From NCBI RefSeq assembly GCF_008710705.1, contig NZ_VYRZ01000002.1:744001-808000 (forward strand): a stretch of DNA of 64,000 nt, in the 5' to 3' direction. Below the pieces are notes generated by a model. It had not been told where the DNA came from. It saw nothing but the letters and a program-made list of their open reading frames with translations, and did not search any database. This document shows positions 45,915 through 54,194 of the stretch, piece by piece. The translations under genes were made by a program, and so were the position numbers. Positions within the stretch are counted from its first letter, which is position 1. Every line of letters begins with the position of its first letter. This DNA is from Microbacterium radiodurans (lineage in GTDB: Bacteria > Actinomycetota > Actinomycetes > Actinomycetales > Microbacteriaceae).

Positions 45915-45926
45915 CACCCGTCGGAG

Positions 45927-45970
45927 ACGAGCAGCGCCCCGCTGGCTTCGGCCGGCGGGGCGCTGCTCGT
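45927..45970. terminator. Long hairpin with TTCG loop after lpdA
   Basis: ACGAGCAGCGCCCCGC (45927-45942) pairs perfectly with 45955-45970. The stem continues inward with one T-G wobble to close a TTCG tetraloop (45947-45950), giving about 20 bp. It lies between the convergent lpdA and CYTH genes. No T-tract follows. Confidence 0.85.
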
Positions 45971-45992
45971 GCGTCGGGCGGAACCAGCGCGG

Positions 45993-46625
45993 TCAGCGCC
46001 CGAGAGCGCGTCCGAGCTTCGACTCGGATGCGGCGACCCGTCCCCCGGCCGCGTGGACCAGCTCGTCCGCCGCGGCGAAGAACGCCGTGATCGCGTCCGG
46101 GTCGCCGGGACCGGCGGGTCCGAGCTCGAGCTCCCACTCCCGCCAGCTGCTCTCCCGGCCGGTGCGCTCGTCGCGGGCGCTGACCCTGTCGTCGACGAAT
46201 TCGGCCACGAGGTCGCCGGCTGCGTCGTGCAGCGCGTACGCGACTCGCGCATTGCGGATGCGGGCGATCACCTCGAAGGGCGGCGCCGCGACGGCGGCCA
46301 CCTCCGCCGCGACCGCTGCCGGCACGGCGGCCGTTCCGAGGTCGTCCGCCTCGTCGAGCGGCCACCGGGTCTCGTGCTTGCCCTCGGGGGTCGAGCGCTT
46401 CACGTGCCAGCCCGCATCGGGACCGCCGGTGCGGCGCCGGAGGGCCGTCCGCGCCGCGGCGAGGAGACCGTCGGCGGTGTCGAAGTACCGGGCGTCGAGC
46501 TCGCGGATCTCCGCGTCGCCGATGCCCGCGACACCGGGAAGCGCCGCCAGCACCGGGAGCGGTGCGGCGGCGTCCACGTCGTACTTGCGCTCGATCTCGA
46601 GCGAACTCGTCGGCTCAGTCGTCAC
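45993..46625 (-). CDS. CYTH-domain phosphatase-like protein
   Basis: A 210-residue CYTH (CyaB/thiamine triphosphatase) superfamily protein. The diagnostic ExExK motif is near the N-terminus (LEIERKYDV). A second cluster DARYFDTADGLLAAARTALRRRTG and HVKRSTPEGKHE supply the tunnel Arg and Lys residues, and EFVDDRVSAR and WELEL add acidic metal ligands. Members hydrolyse triphosphates, including inorganic triphosphate; no CHAD domain is fused. Its start overlaps the end of the preceding 81-residue gene by 11 bases. Confidence 0.9.
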   Translation of the reverse strand: MTTEPTSSLEIERKYDVDAAAPLPVLAALPGVAGIGDAEIRELDARYFDTADGLLAAARTALRRRTGGPDAGWHVKRSTPEGKHETRWPLDEADDLGTAAVPAAVAAEVAAVAAPPFEVIARIRNARVAYALHDAAGDLVAEFVDDRVSARDERTGRESSWREWELELGPAGPGDPDAITAFFAAADELVHAAGGRVAASESKLGRALGR

Positions 46626-46860
46626 TGGTCACGCGGTCGTCGCGCTCGTCGGCTGAGGGATCGATATCGCCCTCGGACTCGACGAAACGGAACTCCGACG
46701 ACGTCGGGCCGTCGCCCTCGCCGGTGTGCTCGGCGTCTCCGGCGCGCTCGTAGACGACCTGCGTCTCGCTGTAGGGCAGGATCAACCGGTCGGACGACGC
46801 GTCGTCGAGGGGAAGGGTCTGTCCGTCGAGCGGACCACCGTGCAGTCGTGCAATAGCCAT
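46615..46860 (-). CDS. Small conserved hypothetical protein
   Basis: An 81-residue protein that begins MAIARLHGGPLDGQTLPL and ends in an acidic tail (SEGDIDPSADERDD). The N-terminal LHGGPLDGQ pattern occurs in small actinobacterial and actinophage proteins in my recollection; no function is known. AGGAGGT lies 6 bases before the ATG, one of the best ribosome sites in the window. It overlaps the CYTH gene by 11 bases, suggesting translational coupling. It is divergent from the glutamine amidotransferase gene. Confidence 0.78.
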   Translation of the reverse strand: MAIARLHGGPLDGQTLPLDDASSDRLILPYSETQVVYERAGDAEHTGEGDGPTSSEFRFVESEGDIDPSADERDDRVTSDD

Positions 46861-46967
46861 GTTCTGACCTCCTGCCCCGACCCTACCCGCGGGCATCGAG
46901 CGACCCGATACGCTTGCGCCATGCCGAGGAGCCGGGTACGCGCGGACGTCCGCGCGCGGCGCGCGCA

Positions 46968-47699
46968 GTGAAGCCGTTCGTCCTACTGGCGACGCGCGCC
47001 GAGGATGTGCCGGCCGATGAGGAGTACGAGCTCTTCCTCCGGTTCACGGGACTCGACGAGCGGAACCTGCGCCGCATCCGGCTCGAGGCCGGTCCGCTGC
47101 CGTCGCTCGATCTGGATGCGTTGTCGGGCATCTTCGTCGGCGGTGGTCCGTTCAACGCATCCGATCCGATCGAGACGAAGTCGCCCGTCCAGCGTCGCGT
47201 CGAGAGCGAGTTCGCCGATCTGCTAGGCCTCGTCGTCCCGGCGGATTTCCCCTTTCTCGGAGCCTGCTACGGCATCGGGACCGTGGGCGCGCACCTCGGT
47301 GCGACGATCGATCGACGGTTCGGCGAGCCCATCAGCGTCGTCGACGTCGAACTGTCCCCGGCGGGCGCCGCCGATCCGCTCCTGAAAGGGATGCCGGAGC
47401 GCTTCACCGCTTTCGTCGGACACAAGGAGGCGATCGCGAGCCTGCCCCCGCGGGCGACCCTCCTGGCGAGTTCGGCCGGATGTCCGGTGCAGATGTTCCG
47501 AGTCGGGTCGAACGTGTACGCGACGCAGTTCCACCCGGAGCTCGATCTCGACGGCATCCGGACGCGCATCCACGCCTACGCCGGATACGGCTACTTCGCC
47601 GCCGATGAGCTGGACCCGACCCTCGCGGCCGTCCGCCGGGAGCCGGTGACCCACACCGGGACGATCCTTCGGAACTTCGTCGAGCGCTACGCGCGGTAG
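46968..47699 (+). CDS. Class I glutamine amidotransferase
   Basis: A stand-alone glutaminase-like protein of 243 residues. The nucleophile Cys is in FLGACYGIGTVG and the catalytic His-Glu pair is in TQFHPELDLD. It resembles GuaA-type amidotransferase domains (VGHKEAIASLPPRATLLASS is the conserved region before the His). No synthetase partner is adjacent, so it may act on glutamine or a gamma-glutamyl compound; the substrate is unknown. GTG 46968 (MKPFVLLATR) is chosen, although its ribosome site is poor; an upstream TTG at 46914 adds a basic leader. Its last 13 bases overlap the convergent nnrE gene. Confidence 0.85.
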   Translation: MKPFVLLATRAEDVPADEEYELFLRFTGLDERNLRRIRLEAGPLPSLDLDALSGIFVGGGPFNASDPIETKSPVQRRVESEFADLLGLVVPADFPFLGACYGIGTVGAHLGATIDRRFGEPISVVDVELSPAGAADPLLKGMPERFTAFVGHKEAIASLPPRATLLASSAGCPVQMFRVGSNVYATQFHPELDLDGIRTRIHAYAGYGYFAADELDPTLAAVRREPVTHTGTILRNFVERYAR

Positions 47700-48394
47700 A
47701 TCTCGGCCGTCACCGTTCCCGGGGAATCGGCTTCGGTCAGCGCGAGGCCGAGCTCGACGAGCACGACACGCCCGGCGAGCTGTGCGCCGCGACCGCGCGC
47801 CAATCCGATCTTGGGGGCGCCGAAGGTGACCGTGGTCGAGGCGGGCAGGACGTCGGCCCCCGCTTCGCCCGTGTCGGGATCGAGACCGCTCGGCAGGTCC
47901 ACGGCGATGACGGGCGTGCGATCCCGCCCGACCGCCCCCGAGAGCGTCGCGGCGGTCTCGCCCGCGGCGCCTCGGAGCCCGCCGCGAGCGCCGATGCCCA
48001 GCATCCCGTCGACGATCACGGCGTATTCGCCGGCTTCCGCCGCCACCACGGCCTCGGCGAGCTCGACGCGCCGACAGCCGGCGGCACGCGCGGCCGCCGC
48101 GCCGCGCTCGTGGCTGCGGTCGGCGACGGTGAGGATGTCGACCTCTCGATCCGATTCCGCGAGAGCGGCACCCGCGAGGAGCGCGTCGCCGCCATTGTCG
48201 CCGCCGCCGACGAGCACCAGGATGCGCCGCCCGGCGGGCGTGACACGGCCGACGATCGTCGCGAGGGCGGCGGCGGCACGATCCATGAGCGGCTCGCCGG
48301 CGGTGAGCAGCGGCGCCTCGGCTGCGCGAACCTGGTCGGCCGTGTAGGCCGGCCGAATCAACGCTTCGCCCGTCACCGCCTCCGCGTCAGGCAT
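47687..48394 (-). CDS. nnrE: NAD(P)H-hydrate epimerase
   Basis: Metabolite-repair epimerase of 235 residues that interconverts R and S NAD(P)HX so that the dehydratase can act. The N-terminal motif is LVGGGDNGGDALLAGAAL, the metal site is VDGMLGIGARGG, and IAVDLPSGLDPDTGE follows. It has only the epimerase domain; the ADP/ATP-dependent dehydratase, often fused, must be encoded elsewhere. The ATG at 48394 overlaps the upstream YihY gene by 8 bases. It also overlaps the convergent amidotransferase gene by 13 bases. Confidence 0.9.
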   Translation of the reverse strand: MPDAEAVTGEALIRPAYTADQVRAAEAPLLTAGEPLMDRAAAALATIVGRVTPAGRRILVLVGGGDNGGDALLAGAALAESDREVDILTVADRSHERGAAAARAAGCRRVELAEAVVAAEAGEYAVIVDGMLGIGARGGLRGAAGETAATLSGAVGRDRTPVIAVDLPSGLDPDTGEAGADVLPASTTVTFGAPKIGLARGRGAQLAGRVVLVELGLALTEADSPGTVTAEIYRA

Positions 48395-49400
48395 CCGCTC
48401 CGCGACGCTCCTTCTCTTCGACGACGCGGGCCGCCTGCAGCTCTCGCGCGGCAGCCGCGACCGATTCCTCGGCGCGCTGGACACGTCGCTGGGCGAACGT
48501 CCGCGCGCCGAAGCGACTCCGGACCCGGTCCTCCTCCTCGCGCACGCCGGTGACGATGTAGGCCGTCGCGATCAGGATGACCTGCGACGAGAGGTTGAGC
48601 CACAGCAGCAGAGCGATGAGCGACGCGAACGACGCGATCAGCGGGTTCGAACTCGCTCCCCCGACGAACAGACCGGAGAGCTGCTGGAGCACCGTGAGTC
48701 CGGCGCCGCCGAGCAGCGCGCCACTCCAGAGAGCGCGCCGGGAGGCGCGCACTCCCGAAAGCACGCGAAAGAGCACGGCGATCGCGACGGTGTCGAGGGC
48801 GAACACGACGACGAGCGAGACGAACCATCCGCCGAAGAGGACGGCGGGGCTCGAGTCCGAGAGACCGACGAGGTCGGCCAGGATGCCGATCCCCGCCGTC
48901 CCGACGAACGTGACCGCGGCTGCTGCCACCAGTGCTCCGCCGATCGCGATCGCGAGACCGAGGTTCCGCAGCAGCACCCAGACGAAGAGGACGTCATCGG
49001 TGAGCTCGTCGGCGATCGATCGCATCGCGAGGCGGAGTGAGCCGATCGCGCCGATGGCCGAGCCGAGCAGACCGACGACGGCGATGACGCCGGCGATCGT
49101 CAGTCCTGCCGGCGCCGAGATGGCATCGAGCTTGATCAGCCCGTCACTGCCGACGAGGCCGGGCACGACGCGGTTGACCGAATCGATGAGCGCCTGCCAG
49201 GCCGAGGGGTTGCCCGCGAGCCAGAGGGCGGCGACCGAGAACCCGAGCAGCACGCCGGCGAAGAGGCTGAAGAGGGTGCGGTATGTCACGCTGTCGGCCA
49301 GCTGGGCACCGCGGTGCTCGCTGTACCGGAGGAAGGCGCGCACCGGCTTGCGCTGCAGTGCCCCTGCGGTGACCCGGGCGATGAGCGTCGTTTCGGCCAT
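48387..49400 (-). CDS. YihY/BrkB-family membrane protein
   Basis: A polytopic protein of 337 residues with about six hydrophobic segments between residues 30 and 285. LADSVTYRTLFSLFAGVLLG is the family N-terminal block and LLLWLNLSSQVILIATAYIV the C-terminal one. A basic/helical cytoplasmic tail follows (RRVQRAEESVAAAARELQ). The family was once called ribonuclease BN, but that activity belongs elsewhere; its real function is unknown. The ATG at 49400 lies 5 bases after the prepilin peptidase stop. Confidence 0.9.
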   Translation of the reverse strand: MAETTLIARVTAGALQRKPVRAFLRYSEHRGAQLADSVTYRTLFSLFAGVLLGFSVAALWLAGNPSAWQALIDSVNRVVPGLVGSDGLIKLDAISAPAGLTIAGVIAVVGLLGSAIGAIGSLRLAMRSIADELTDDVLFVWVLLRNLGLAIAIGGALVAAAAVTFVGTAGIGILADLVGLSDSSPAVLFGGWFVSLVVVFALDTVAIAVLFRVLSGVRASRRALWSGALLGGAGLTVLQQLSGLFVGGASSNPLIASFASLIALLLWLNLSSQVILIATAYIVTGVREEEDRVRSRFGARTFAQRRVQRAEESVAAAARELQAARVVEEKERRGADA

Positions 49401-49405
49401 GGCCG

Positions 49406-49933
49406 TCACCCTAGCGCGGAGGCCGCGGACGCCAGGGCGCCCTTGACAGTCTCGGCGGCCGGCGACAGTGCCGGCACGATCGCGACCGCCGCTCCGGCGA
49501 TCATGAACGGCCCGAAGGGGATGCGCGTCGAGCGCGTCGCACGGCGCGTGGCGATGAGCACGGCAGCGACGACCCCGGCTCCCACGAAGGCCAGTGCGGT
49601 CGCGGCGAGCGGCGCGACCGGGTCGACCGAGCCGGCGAGCATCCCGACGGCTCCGGCGAGCTTCACATCGCCGCCGCCGACACCGCCGCCGAGTCGGCGG
49701 AGGAGGAGGTAGGCGGCGAAGAGCACCAGCCCGCCGACCGCGCCCGAGACGACCGGCCACACGGCTCCGAGGTCGACGGCCCGCGCGAGGCACACGACGG
49801 CGGCTGCCGGATACAGCGGCAGCACGAGGGCGTTCGGCAGCCGGTGCGACCGCAGGTCGGTGATCGCGAGCACGATCCCGACAACGGCGCAGACGCCGAT
49901 CCCGACGGCGGCGACCGCGGCCGCCGAGCTCAT
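49406..49933 (-). CDS. A24-family prepilin peptidase
   Basis: A 175-residue aspartyl protease of the A24 (TadV/CpaA-like) type with about six hydrophobic segments. The first catalytic Asp is in ITDLRSHRLPNAL and the second in GGGDVKLAGAVG (GxGD-type motif). It lacks the N-terminal methylase domain of PilD. No pilin or tad gene is within the window, so its substrate is elsewhere. Its ATG overlaps the stop of the DUF1905 gene (ATGA). Confidence 0.9.
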   Translation of the reverse strand: MSSAAAVAAVGIGVCAVVGIVLAITDLRSHRLPNALVLPLYPAAAVVCLARAVDLGAVWPVVSGAVGGLVLFAAYLLLRRLGGGVGGGDVKLAGAVGMLAGSVDPVAPLAATALAFVGAGVVAAVLIATRRATRSTRIPFGPFMIAGAAVAIVPALSPAAETVKGALASAASALG

Positions 49934-50226
49934 GCGTCGACGGTCTCGAGACCGACGCGGACGACCCCGTCGGAGCCGATTCCCTCGGCATCCCGCACCG
50001 AGCGCTTGAGCGGCAGGATGTACGTGCCGCGATCACTGTCGGGGAAGATCGAGGTCTCCCACCGTGAACCGCCGATCCGCGCTCGCACGCGGACGGCGCC
50101 GAAGCCGCGCGGCATCCTCGGGATCTCGCGGATGTCGGCGCTGATCTCGTCGGGCACGGCGGCGAAGAACCAGTCCTGGGTGCGCGCGGTCCAGCGGAAC
50201 ACCTCGGCGTCGAACTCGAAGATCAT
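49930..50226 (-). CDS. DUF1905-domain protein
   Basis: A 98-residue protein that spans a whole DUF1905 domain: FEFDAEVFRWTARTQDWFF, FGAVRVRARIGGSRWETSIF and YILPLKRSVRDAEGIGSDG. The family forms small beta-barrels of unknown function. I chose the internal ATG at 50226 because the domain begins there; a longer leader is not conserved. It is coupled to the prepilin peptidase gene by a 4-base overlap, which may reflect transcription rather than shared function. Confidence 0.85.
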   Translation of the reverse strand: MIFEFDAEVFRWTARTQDWFFAAVPDEISADIREIPRMPRGFGAVRVRARIGGSRWETSIFPDSDRGTYILPLKRSVRDAEGIGSDGVVRVGLETVDA

Positions 50227-50289
50227 CCGCTCAGCGTAGGACGTCGCCCGCGCGCCGGGGCGCGGCATCCCCAGGTCGGAGATGGGCGG

Positions 50290-51198
50290 TCAGGGATGGA
50301 TGATGACGGGGGTGCCCGCGGCCAGCTGCGCGAGCCGGTCGGTGGCCGGGCCGTCGAGGTAGATGCACCCGAAGGAGGTGTCGCCCTCGCGCTGCCGGTA
50401 GTAGTGGAATGCCGTCACGGCGACGTCGCCGCCGTCGAACCCGGCCATGACCGGAGACTGGATGCCGAGATAGACCACGGGGTGCCCCTCGGTGTAGCGG
50501 AACTCCGGCACGACGGTCGTCCACATGATGAAGGTGCGGCCCGACGGGGTCGGTGTCGCCGGCTTGCCCCAGGCGAACTGGTCGCTGACCCGCTCGCGTC
50601 CGGCGGCGGTGACGATATCGATCGTGTTGGCGCTGAGCCGGACCTCGACGTAGGACTCGGTGGGAGTGATCTCGACGTCGCTGACGCGGAGCCAGCCGAC
50701 CGTCTGACCGCCGTCGCCCTGCGGGGGCACGCCCTGGCGACCGGGCAGCAGCACCTTCACCCAGTGCTCCTCGGCGGTCACGACGGGCACCGTGGTGCCG
50801 CCGTAGTGATGCGTGCGCGGGAGGTGCCCCACGGGCGTGCCGCCCGGTTCGGCGAACACGGGCGCGCCGGATCCGAGCGGGCGGGCGAGGCTCGAGCTGA
50901 GAACTCCGGTCGGGTCGTCGTCGACGGGCACGGCGGGGTTCACCGAGCGCACGTCGATGAGCGGAAGGGACGCGAGGTCGTACGGGGTGTCATCGGCGGG
51001 GTGCGGGGCCGTCGGCGCCGGTGCGCTCGCAGTCTCCGTCGCCGTGGCGGAAGCCGGGTCGCTCTCGGCGACGACGATGCGTTCCGATGGGAGTGCGCTC
51101 AGGCTCAGCGCCGGGCTCAGCGCCCACCCGGTCCCGCCCGCGATGAGGAGTCCGCCGAGGACGCCGACGATGAGCGCGGCAGCGGGGCGACGGGGCAT
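50290..51198 (-). CDS. L,D-transpeptidase (YkuD)-like protein, divergent active site
   Basis: An exported 302-residue protein. The N-terminal hydrophobic segment (about 6-29, AALIVGVLGGLLIAGGTG) is a signal anchor. A Thr/Ala/Pro-rich linker (about 45-75) and an SH3-like region (HWVKVLLPGRQG, TVGWLRVSDVEI) precede the YkuD domain, which starts YVEVRLSANTIDIV. The active site reads TAFHYYRQREGDTSFGCIYL. The catalytic Cys is kept, but the usual S-H-G-C-x-R is S-F-G-C-I-Y and the upstream His is only ten residues before the Ser. It may cross-link peptidoglycan or be degenerate. It lies 41 bases downstream of the aldo/keto reductase gene. Confidence 0.87.
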   Translation of the reverse strand: MPRRPAAALIVGVLGGLLIAGGTGWALSPALSLSALPSERIVVAESDPASATATETASAPAPTAPHPADDTPYDLASLPLIDVRSVNPAVPVDDDPTGVLSSSLARPLGSGAPVFAEPGGTPVGHLPRTHHYGGTTVPVVTAEEHWVKVLLPGRQGVPPQGDGGQTVGWLRVSDVEITPTESYVEVRLSANTIDIVTAAGRERVSDQFAWGKPATPTPSGRTFIMWTTVVPEFRYTEGHPVVYLGIQSPVMAGFDGGDVAVTAFHYYRQREGDTSFGCIYLDGPATDRLAQLAAGTPVIIHP

Positions 51199-51239
51199 GG
51201 ATCCATCGTCGGGCGCCGGCCATCCCGGCGCAAGCGCCG

Positions 51240-52229
51240 TCACCAGTGCGGGTGGATGTCCGCGCGCAGGAGGTCGTCGTAGACGGACGTCACGGCGCGG
51301 GAGAAGTCCGCCAGCTCGGGCGTCCCGATCAGCTCGGCGGCATCGGCGTTCGCGCGGGCCTGCTCGGCGGAACGGGCGCCGGGGATGACGGAGGTGACGC
51401 CGCGCTGGGACGCCGTCCACGCGAGCGCCGCTGCGGGCAGCGAGACCCCGTCGGGCAGGGCGGCGGCGAGGCGTCGCGCAGCCTCCAAGCCGGTCGTGTA
51501 GTCGACGCCGGAGAAGGTCTCGCCGCGGTCGAACGCCTCGCCGTGACGGTTGTAGGTGCGGTGATCGTCGGGAGCGAAGGACGTCTCGGCCGTGTAGCGA
51601 CCGCTGAGCAGGCCGGACGCGAGGGGAACCCGCGCGAAGATCGCGACGCCCGCGGCCTCCGCAGCGGGCAGGACCTCGTCGAGAGGCTTGAGGCGGAACG
51701 GGTTCAGGATGATCTGCACGTTCGCGACGCGGGGACGGGCGATGGCGGCGAGCGCCTGCGCCGCCGTCTCGACCGACACGCCGTAGGCGGCGATCGCCCC
51801 GCTCGCGACGAGGTCGTCGAGGGCGTCGTACGTCGCGTCGTCCTCGATGACCGCCGTGGGCGGGCAGTGCAGCTGGACGAGATCGAGCGTGTCGACCCCG
51901 AGATTGCGCCGTGATCGCTCGGTCCAGGCACGGAAGTTCTCGGGCGTGTAGTTCTGCGGCTCCTGCTCGAGCCGTCGCCCCATCTTCGTCGCGACGGTGA
52001 CACCGTGATCCGAGCGAGCGGCGAGGAAACGACCGATGCTCGTCTCGCTGCGCCCGTCGCCGTAGACGTCCGCGGTGTCGAACAGCGTCACTCCGGATTC
52101 GACGGATGCCGCGAGCACCGCGTCCGCATCCACCTCCGTCACATCGCCCCACCCGGCGCCGAGCTGCCAGGTGCCGAGGCCGATGGCGGAGACGGAACGG
52201 TCGGTGGGGCCGAGGCGACGCTGCTGCAT
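51240..52229 (-). CDS. Aldo/keto reductase
   Basis: NADPH-dependent oxidoreductase of 329 residues. The catalytic tetrad is visible: Asp and Tyr in LFDTADVYGDG, Lys in VATKMGRR, and His in VQLHCPPT. C-terminal SVIPGARSAEQARAN is the cofactor phosphate region typical of the AKR11/YghZ-like group. The substrate is unknown. The ATG at 52229 (MQQRRLGPTD) is chosen because the conserved fold begins there. It is divergent from the NrdI-like gene 75 bases away. Confidence 0.92.
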   Translation of the reverse strand: MQQRRLGPTDRSVSAIGLGTWQLGAGWGDVTEVDADAVLAASVESGVTLFDTADVYGDGRSETSIGRFLAARSDHGVTVATKMGRRLEQEPQNYTPENFRAWTERSRRNLGVDTLDLVQLHCPPTAVIEDDATYDALDDLVASGAIAAYGVSVETAAQALAAIARPRVANVQIILNPFRLKPLDEVLPAAEAAGVAIFARVPLASGLLSGRYTAETSFAPDDHRTYNRHGEAFDRGETFSGVDYTTGLEAARRLAAALPDGVSLPAAALAWTASQRGVTSVIPGARSAEQARANADAAELIGTPELADFSRAVTSVYDDLLRADIHPHW

Positions 52230-52303
52230 GAGCCCAGCGTAGGCGGCGGCGAGCGTCGCCGGGCTCACCGCCGCGAATCGGATGGCTCGACATAATCCCG
52301 GTC

Positions 52304-52795
52304 ATGACGGCAGCGCCGTTCCCCGCCGCGGAACAGGATCGGAGGATGGGCCAGGTACCGGTGTACTACTACTCGTCGTCGTCGAATCTGATCCGGCGGT
52401 TCGCCGACCGGCTCCGAGACACCGACGGGCGCCCCGTTCTCGATCTGAGCAGACGGGACGTGCGCCAGTCCGAGCCGGCTGGATCGTGGGTCCTCCTCAC
52501 TCCCTCGTACAAGGCGGGGAACGATGTGCACGCGACCCTCCCCGGAGCGGTGCGCGCATTCCTCCGATCCCCCGCGGCCCGGCGACGGCTCATCGGCATC
52601 ATCGGATCGGGCAACCGCAACTTCGGCCGCTTCTACCAGGCGGCGGCTCGTGAGCTCGCGGTCGTGTCGGGTCGTCCGGTCGTCTTCGAGTTCGAGCTCG
52701 CCGGCACACCGGAGGACGTCGCCGCCTGCGCGCGTGTGCTGAATGCGCTGGACGCGCGGTTCGCTTCGGCAGAGCCTCCGCAGGGTCGCCGATAG
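52304..52795 (+). CDS. nrdI: NrdI-like flavodoxin
   Basis: A 163-residue NrdI-family flavoprotein. NrdI reduces oxygen to activate the manganese cofactor of class Ib ribonucleotide reductase. Family blocks: VYYYSSSSNLIRRFADRL (FMN phosphate loop), LTPSYKAGNDVHATLP and GIIGSGNRNFGRFYQ. No nrdH, nrdE or nrdF gene follows, unlike the usual nrdHIEF operon, so this is an orphan copy. ATG 52304 or the later ATG 52346 may start it. Confidence in family is high and in role moderate. Confidence 0.87.
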   Translation: MTAAPFPAAEQDRRMGQVPVYYYSSSSNLIRRFADRLRDTDGRPVLDLSRRDVRQSEPAGSWVLLTPSYKAGNDVHATLPGAVRAFLRSPAARRRLIGIIGSGNRNFGRFYQAAARELAVVSGRPVVFEFELAGTPEDVAACARVLNALDARFASAEPPQGRR

Positions 52796-52867
52796 ACCGG
52801 CATCCGTCAACCTCCTGCCGCGGGCCGAGGCGGCATCCGTAGCGTCGAGGTGTCGAAGGGAGACACC

Positions 52868-53074
52868 ATGACCGATGCACAACGCGGCAACACGAAGCAC
52901 GGACCGGCTCTCGACGAGGAGCTCGAGCAGGAATCCCGCGGGATGGTGCAGGGCGCGGCGGGCACCGCACACGCCGAGCCTTTCCGTGAGACGGAGCCGC
53001 TGCCGGATGACACCGACTCCCCTGCGGTCGAGAGAGCCCTCGAGCGCGACGACCAGGGAGAGTCGGATGTCTGA
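52868..53074 (+). CDS. Small acidic hypothetical protein
   Basis: A 68-residue hydrophilic, Glu/Asp-rich protein (MTDAQRGNTKHGPALDEE, then FRETEPLPDDTDS) with no recognisable domain. GGGAGA lies upstream of the ATG. Its stop overlaps the start of the release-factor-like gene by 8 bases, suggesting coupled translation. It is probably disordered. Confidence 0.65.
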   Translation: MTDAQRGNTKHGPALDEELEQESRGMVQGAAGTAHAEPFRETEPLPDDTDSPAVERALERDDQGESDV

Positions 53075-54194
53075 GGCGGCGCTGCAGTCCCTGACCGGCG
53101 GGAACGGAGCCCTCACGTGGGCGTACGTCGATGGAGCCGGTGACGAGCCGGTCCCCACGCGCGAAGCCCGGCGACGAACCGTGCGCGATGCGCTGGCCGA
53201 CGCCGGTGCGCCCGATGCCGACATCGCGGCGATCGATGGGGCGCTCGAGGACGCGGGCGGCGTGCCCTCGCCGTCGGCGCGCTATCTCGCGGCGCGGGGC
53301 GGTGCCCTGATCGTCGACGAGCACTTCAGCGGGGAGCGGCTGGGACCGGAGGAGCTCGGACACGGTCCCCTCGCGCCGCTGCTCCCGCTGCTCCGGCACC
53401 GATCCGCCGACCTCCTCTACCTCGTCGTCGAGACGACGCGAGACGGCGCCGATCTGCGCCTCGAGCGCGCCGGACGCTCCCGCGAGGTGAGCGCCGAATC
53501 GATCGAGGGCCGAACCGACACGCTGACGAAGGTCCGGACGGGCGGGTGGTCGCACCGCCGCTTCCATGCGCGCGCCGAGGAGACGTGGAAGCACAATCAG
53601 TCCGAGGTCGCCGAGGCGGTCGACCGCATCGTGCGCGAACGGCACCCCCGATTCGTGGCGATCTCGGGCGACGTGCGTGCCCGGCAGCTGCTCCTCGAGC
53701 AGCTAGGTCCCACCTCTCGCGATCGGGTCGTCGAGGTGGATGCGAACACACGCGCCGACGGAGCCGACGACGACGCGCTGCTGGCAGCGGTCTCGGAGAC
53801 GGCCGAGCACCTGCTCGACGACGCGGTCTCGACCGCTCGCGATCGCGCCGCCGCCGGCGACCGTGAGAGCGGCGCGCGCGGCACCGCCGAGGTCGTCGCC
53901 GCCCTGCAGCAGTCGCAGGTCGACACGCTCGTGCTCGACAACCGACTCCTCGAAGCCGACGACACGATCCTGGCCCTGGACGCCGAGCCCTGGGTGGCGG
54001 TCCGCGACGACGACCGCCTCACGGCGGGCACCGTCGCCACGGCATCCGTCGCCGAGGCACTCGCCCGCGCCGCCGTGCTGACCGGCGCCGAGGTCCTGGT
54101 CGCGGAGGAGCGCACCGAAGTCGGCGAGGAGCGCGAGGAGCGGGTTCCCGAGCCTCCCGTCGCTCTGCTGCGGTGGCCGGCCGCGGCCCGCTGA
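53067..54194 (+). CDS. Bacterial release-factor-like protein (Rv2629/baeRF family)
   Basis: A 375-residue protein like mycobacterial Rv2629 and the bacterial archaeo-eukaryotic release factor (baeRF/Vms1-like) family. An N-terminal domain (about 1-130) precedes an eRF1-domain-2-like region with [21 protein letters not shown]-terminal domain holds [17 protein letters not shown] and a pelota/eRF1 domain-3-like fold ([20 protein letters not shown]). Vms1-type relatives release peptidyl-tRNA from stalled ribosomes; activity here is inferred. The WSHRRFH segment stands where the eRF1 GGQ loop would be, with no GGQ visible. It overlaps the preceding small gene. Confidence 0.8.
   Translation: MSEAALQSLTGGNGALTWAYVDGAGDEPVPTREARRRTVRDALADAGAPDADIAAIDGALEDAGGVPSPSARYLAARGGALIVDEHFSGERLGPEELGHGPLAPLLPLLRHRSADLLYLVVETTRDGADLRLERAGRSREVSAESIEGRTDTLTKVRTGGWSHRRFHARAEETWKHNQSEVAEAVDRIVRERHPRFVAISGDVRARQLLLEQLGPTSRDRVVEVDANTRADGADDDALLAAVSETAEHLLDDAVSTARDRAAAGDRESGARGTAEVVAALQQSQVDTLVLDNRLLEADDTILALDAEPWVAVRDDDRLTAGTVATASVAEALARAAVLTGAEVLVAEERTEVGEEREERVPEPPVALLRWPAAAR

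Noticed and set aside
43767-45917. Long minus-strand open frame opposite lpdA and copC
   Set aside because: It lies opposite two well-supported genes and its sequence is a low-complexity shadow ([13 protein letters not shown] type). No conserved motif.
46914-46967. TTG start extending the glutamine amidotransferase
   Set aside because: It adds a basic, non-conserved leader without a ribosome site; kept only as an alternative.
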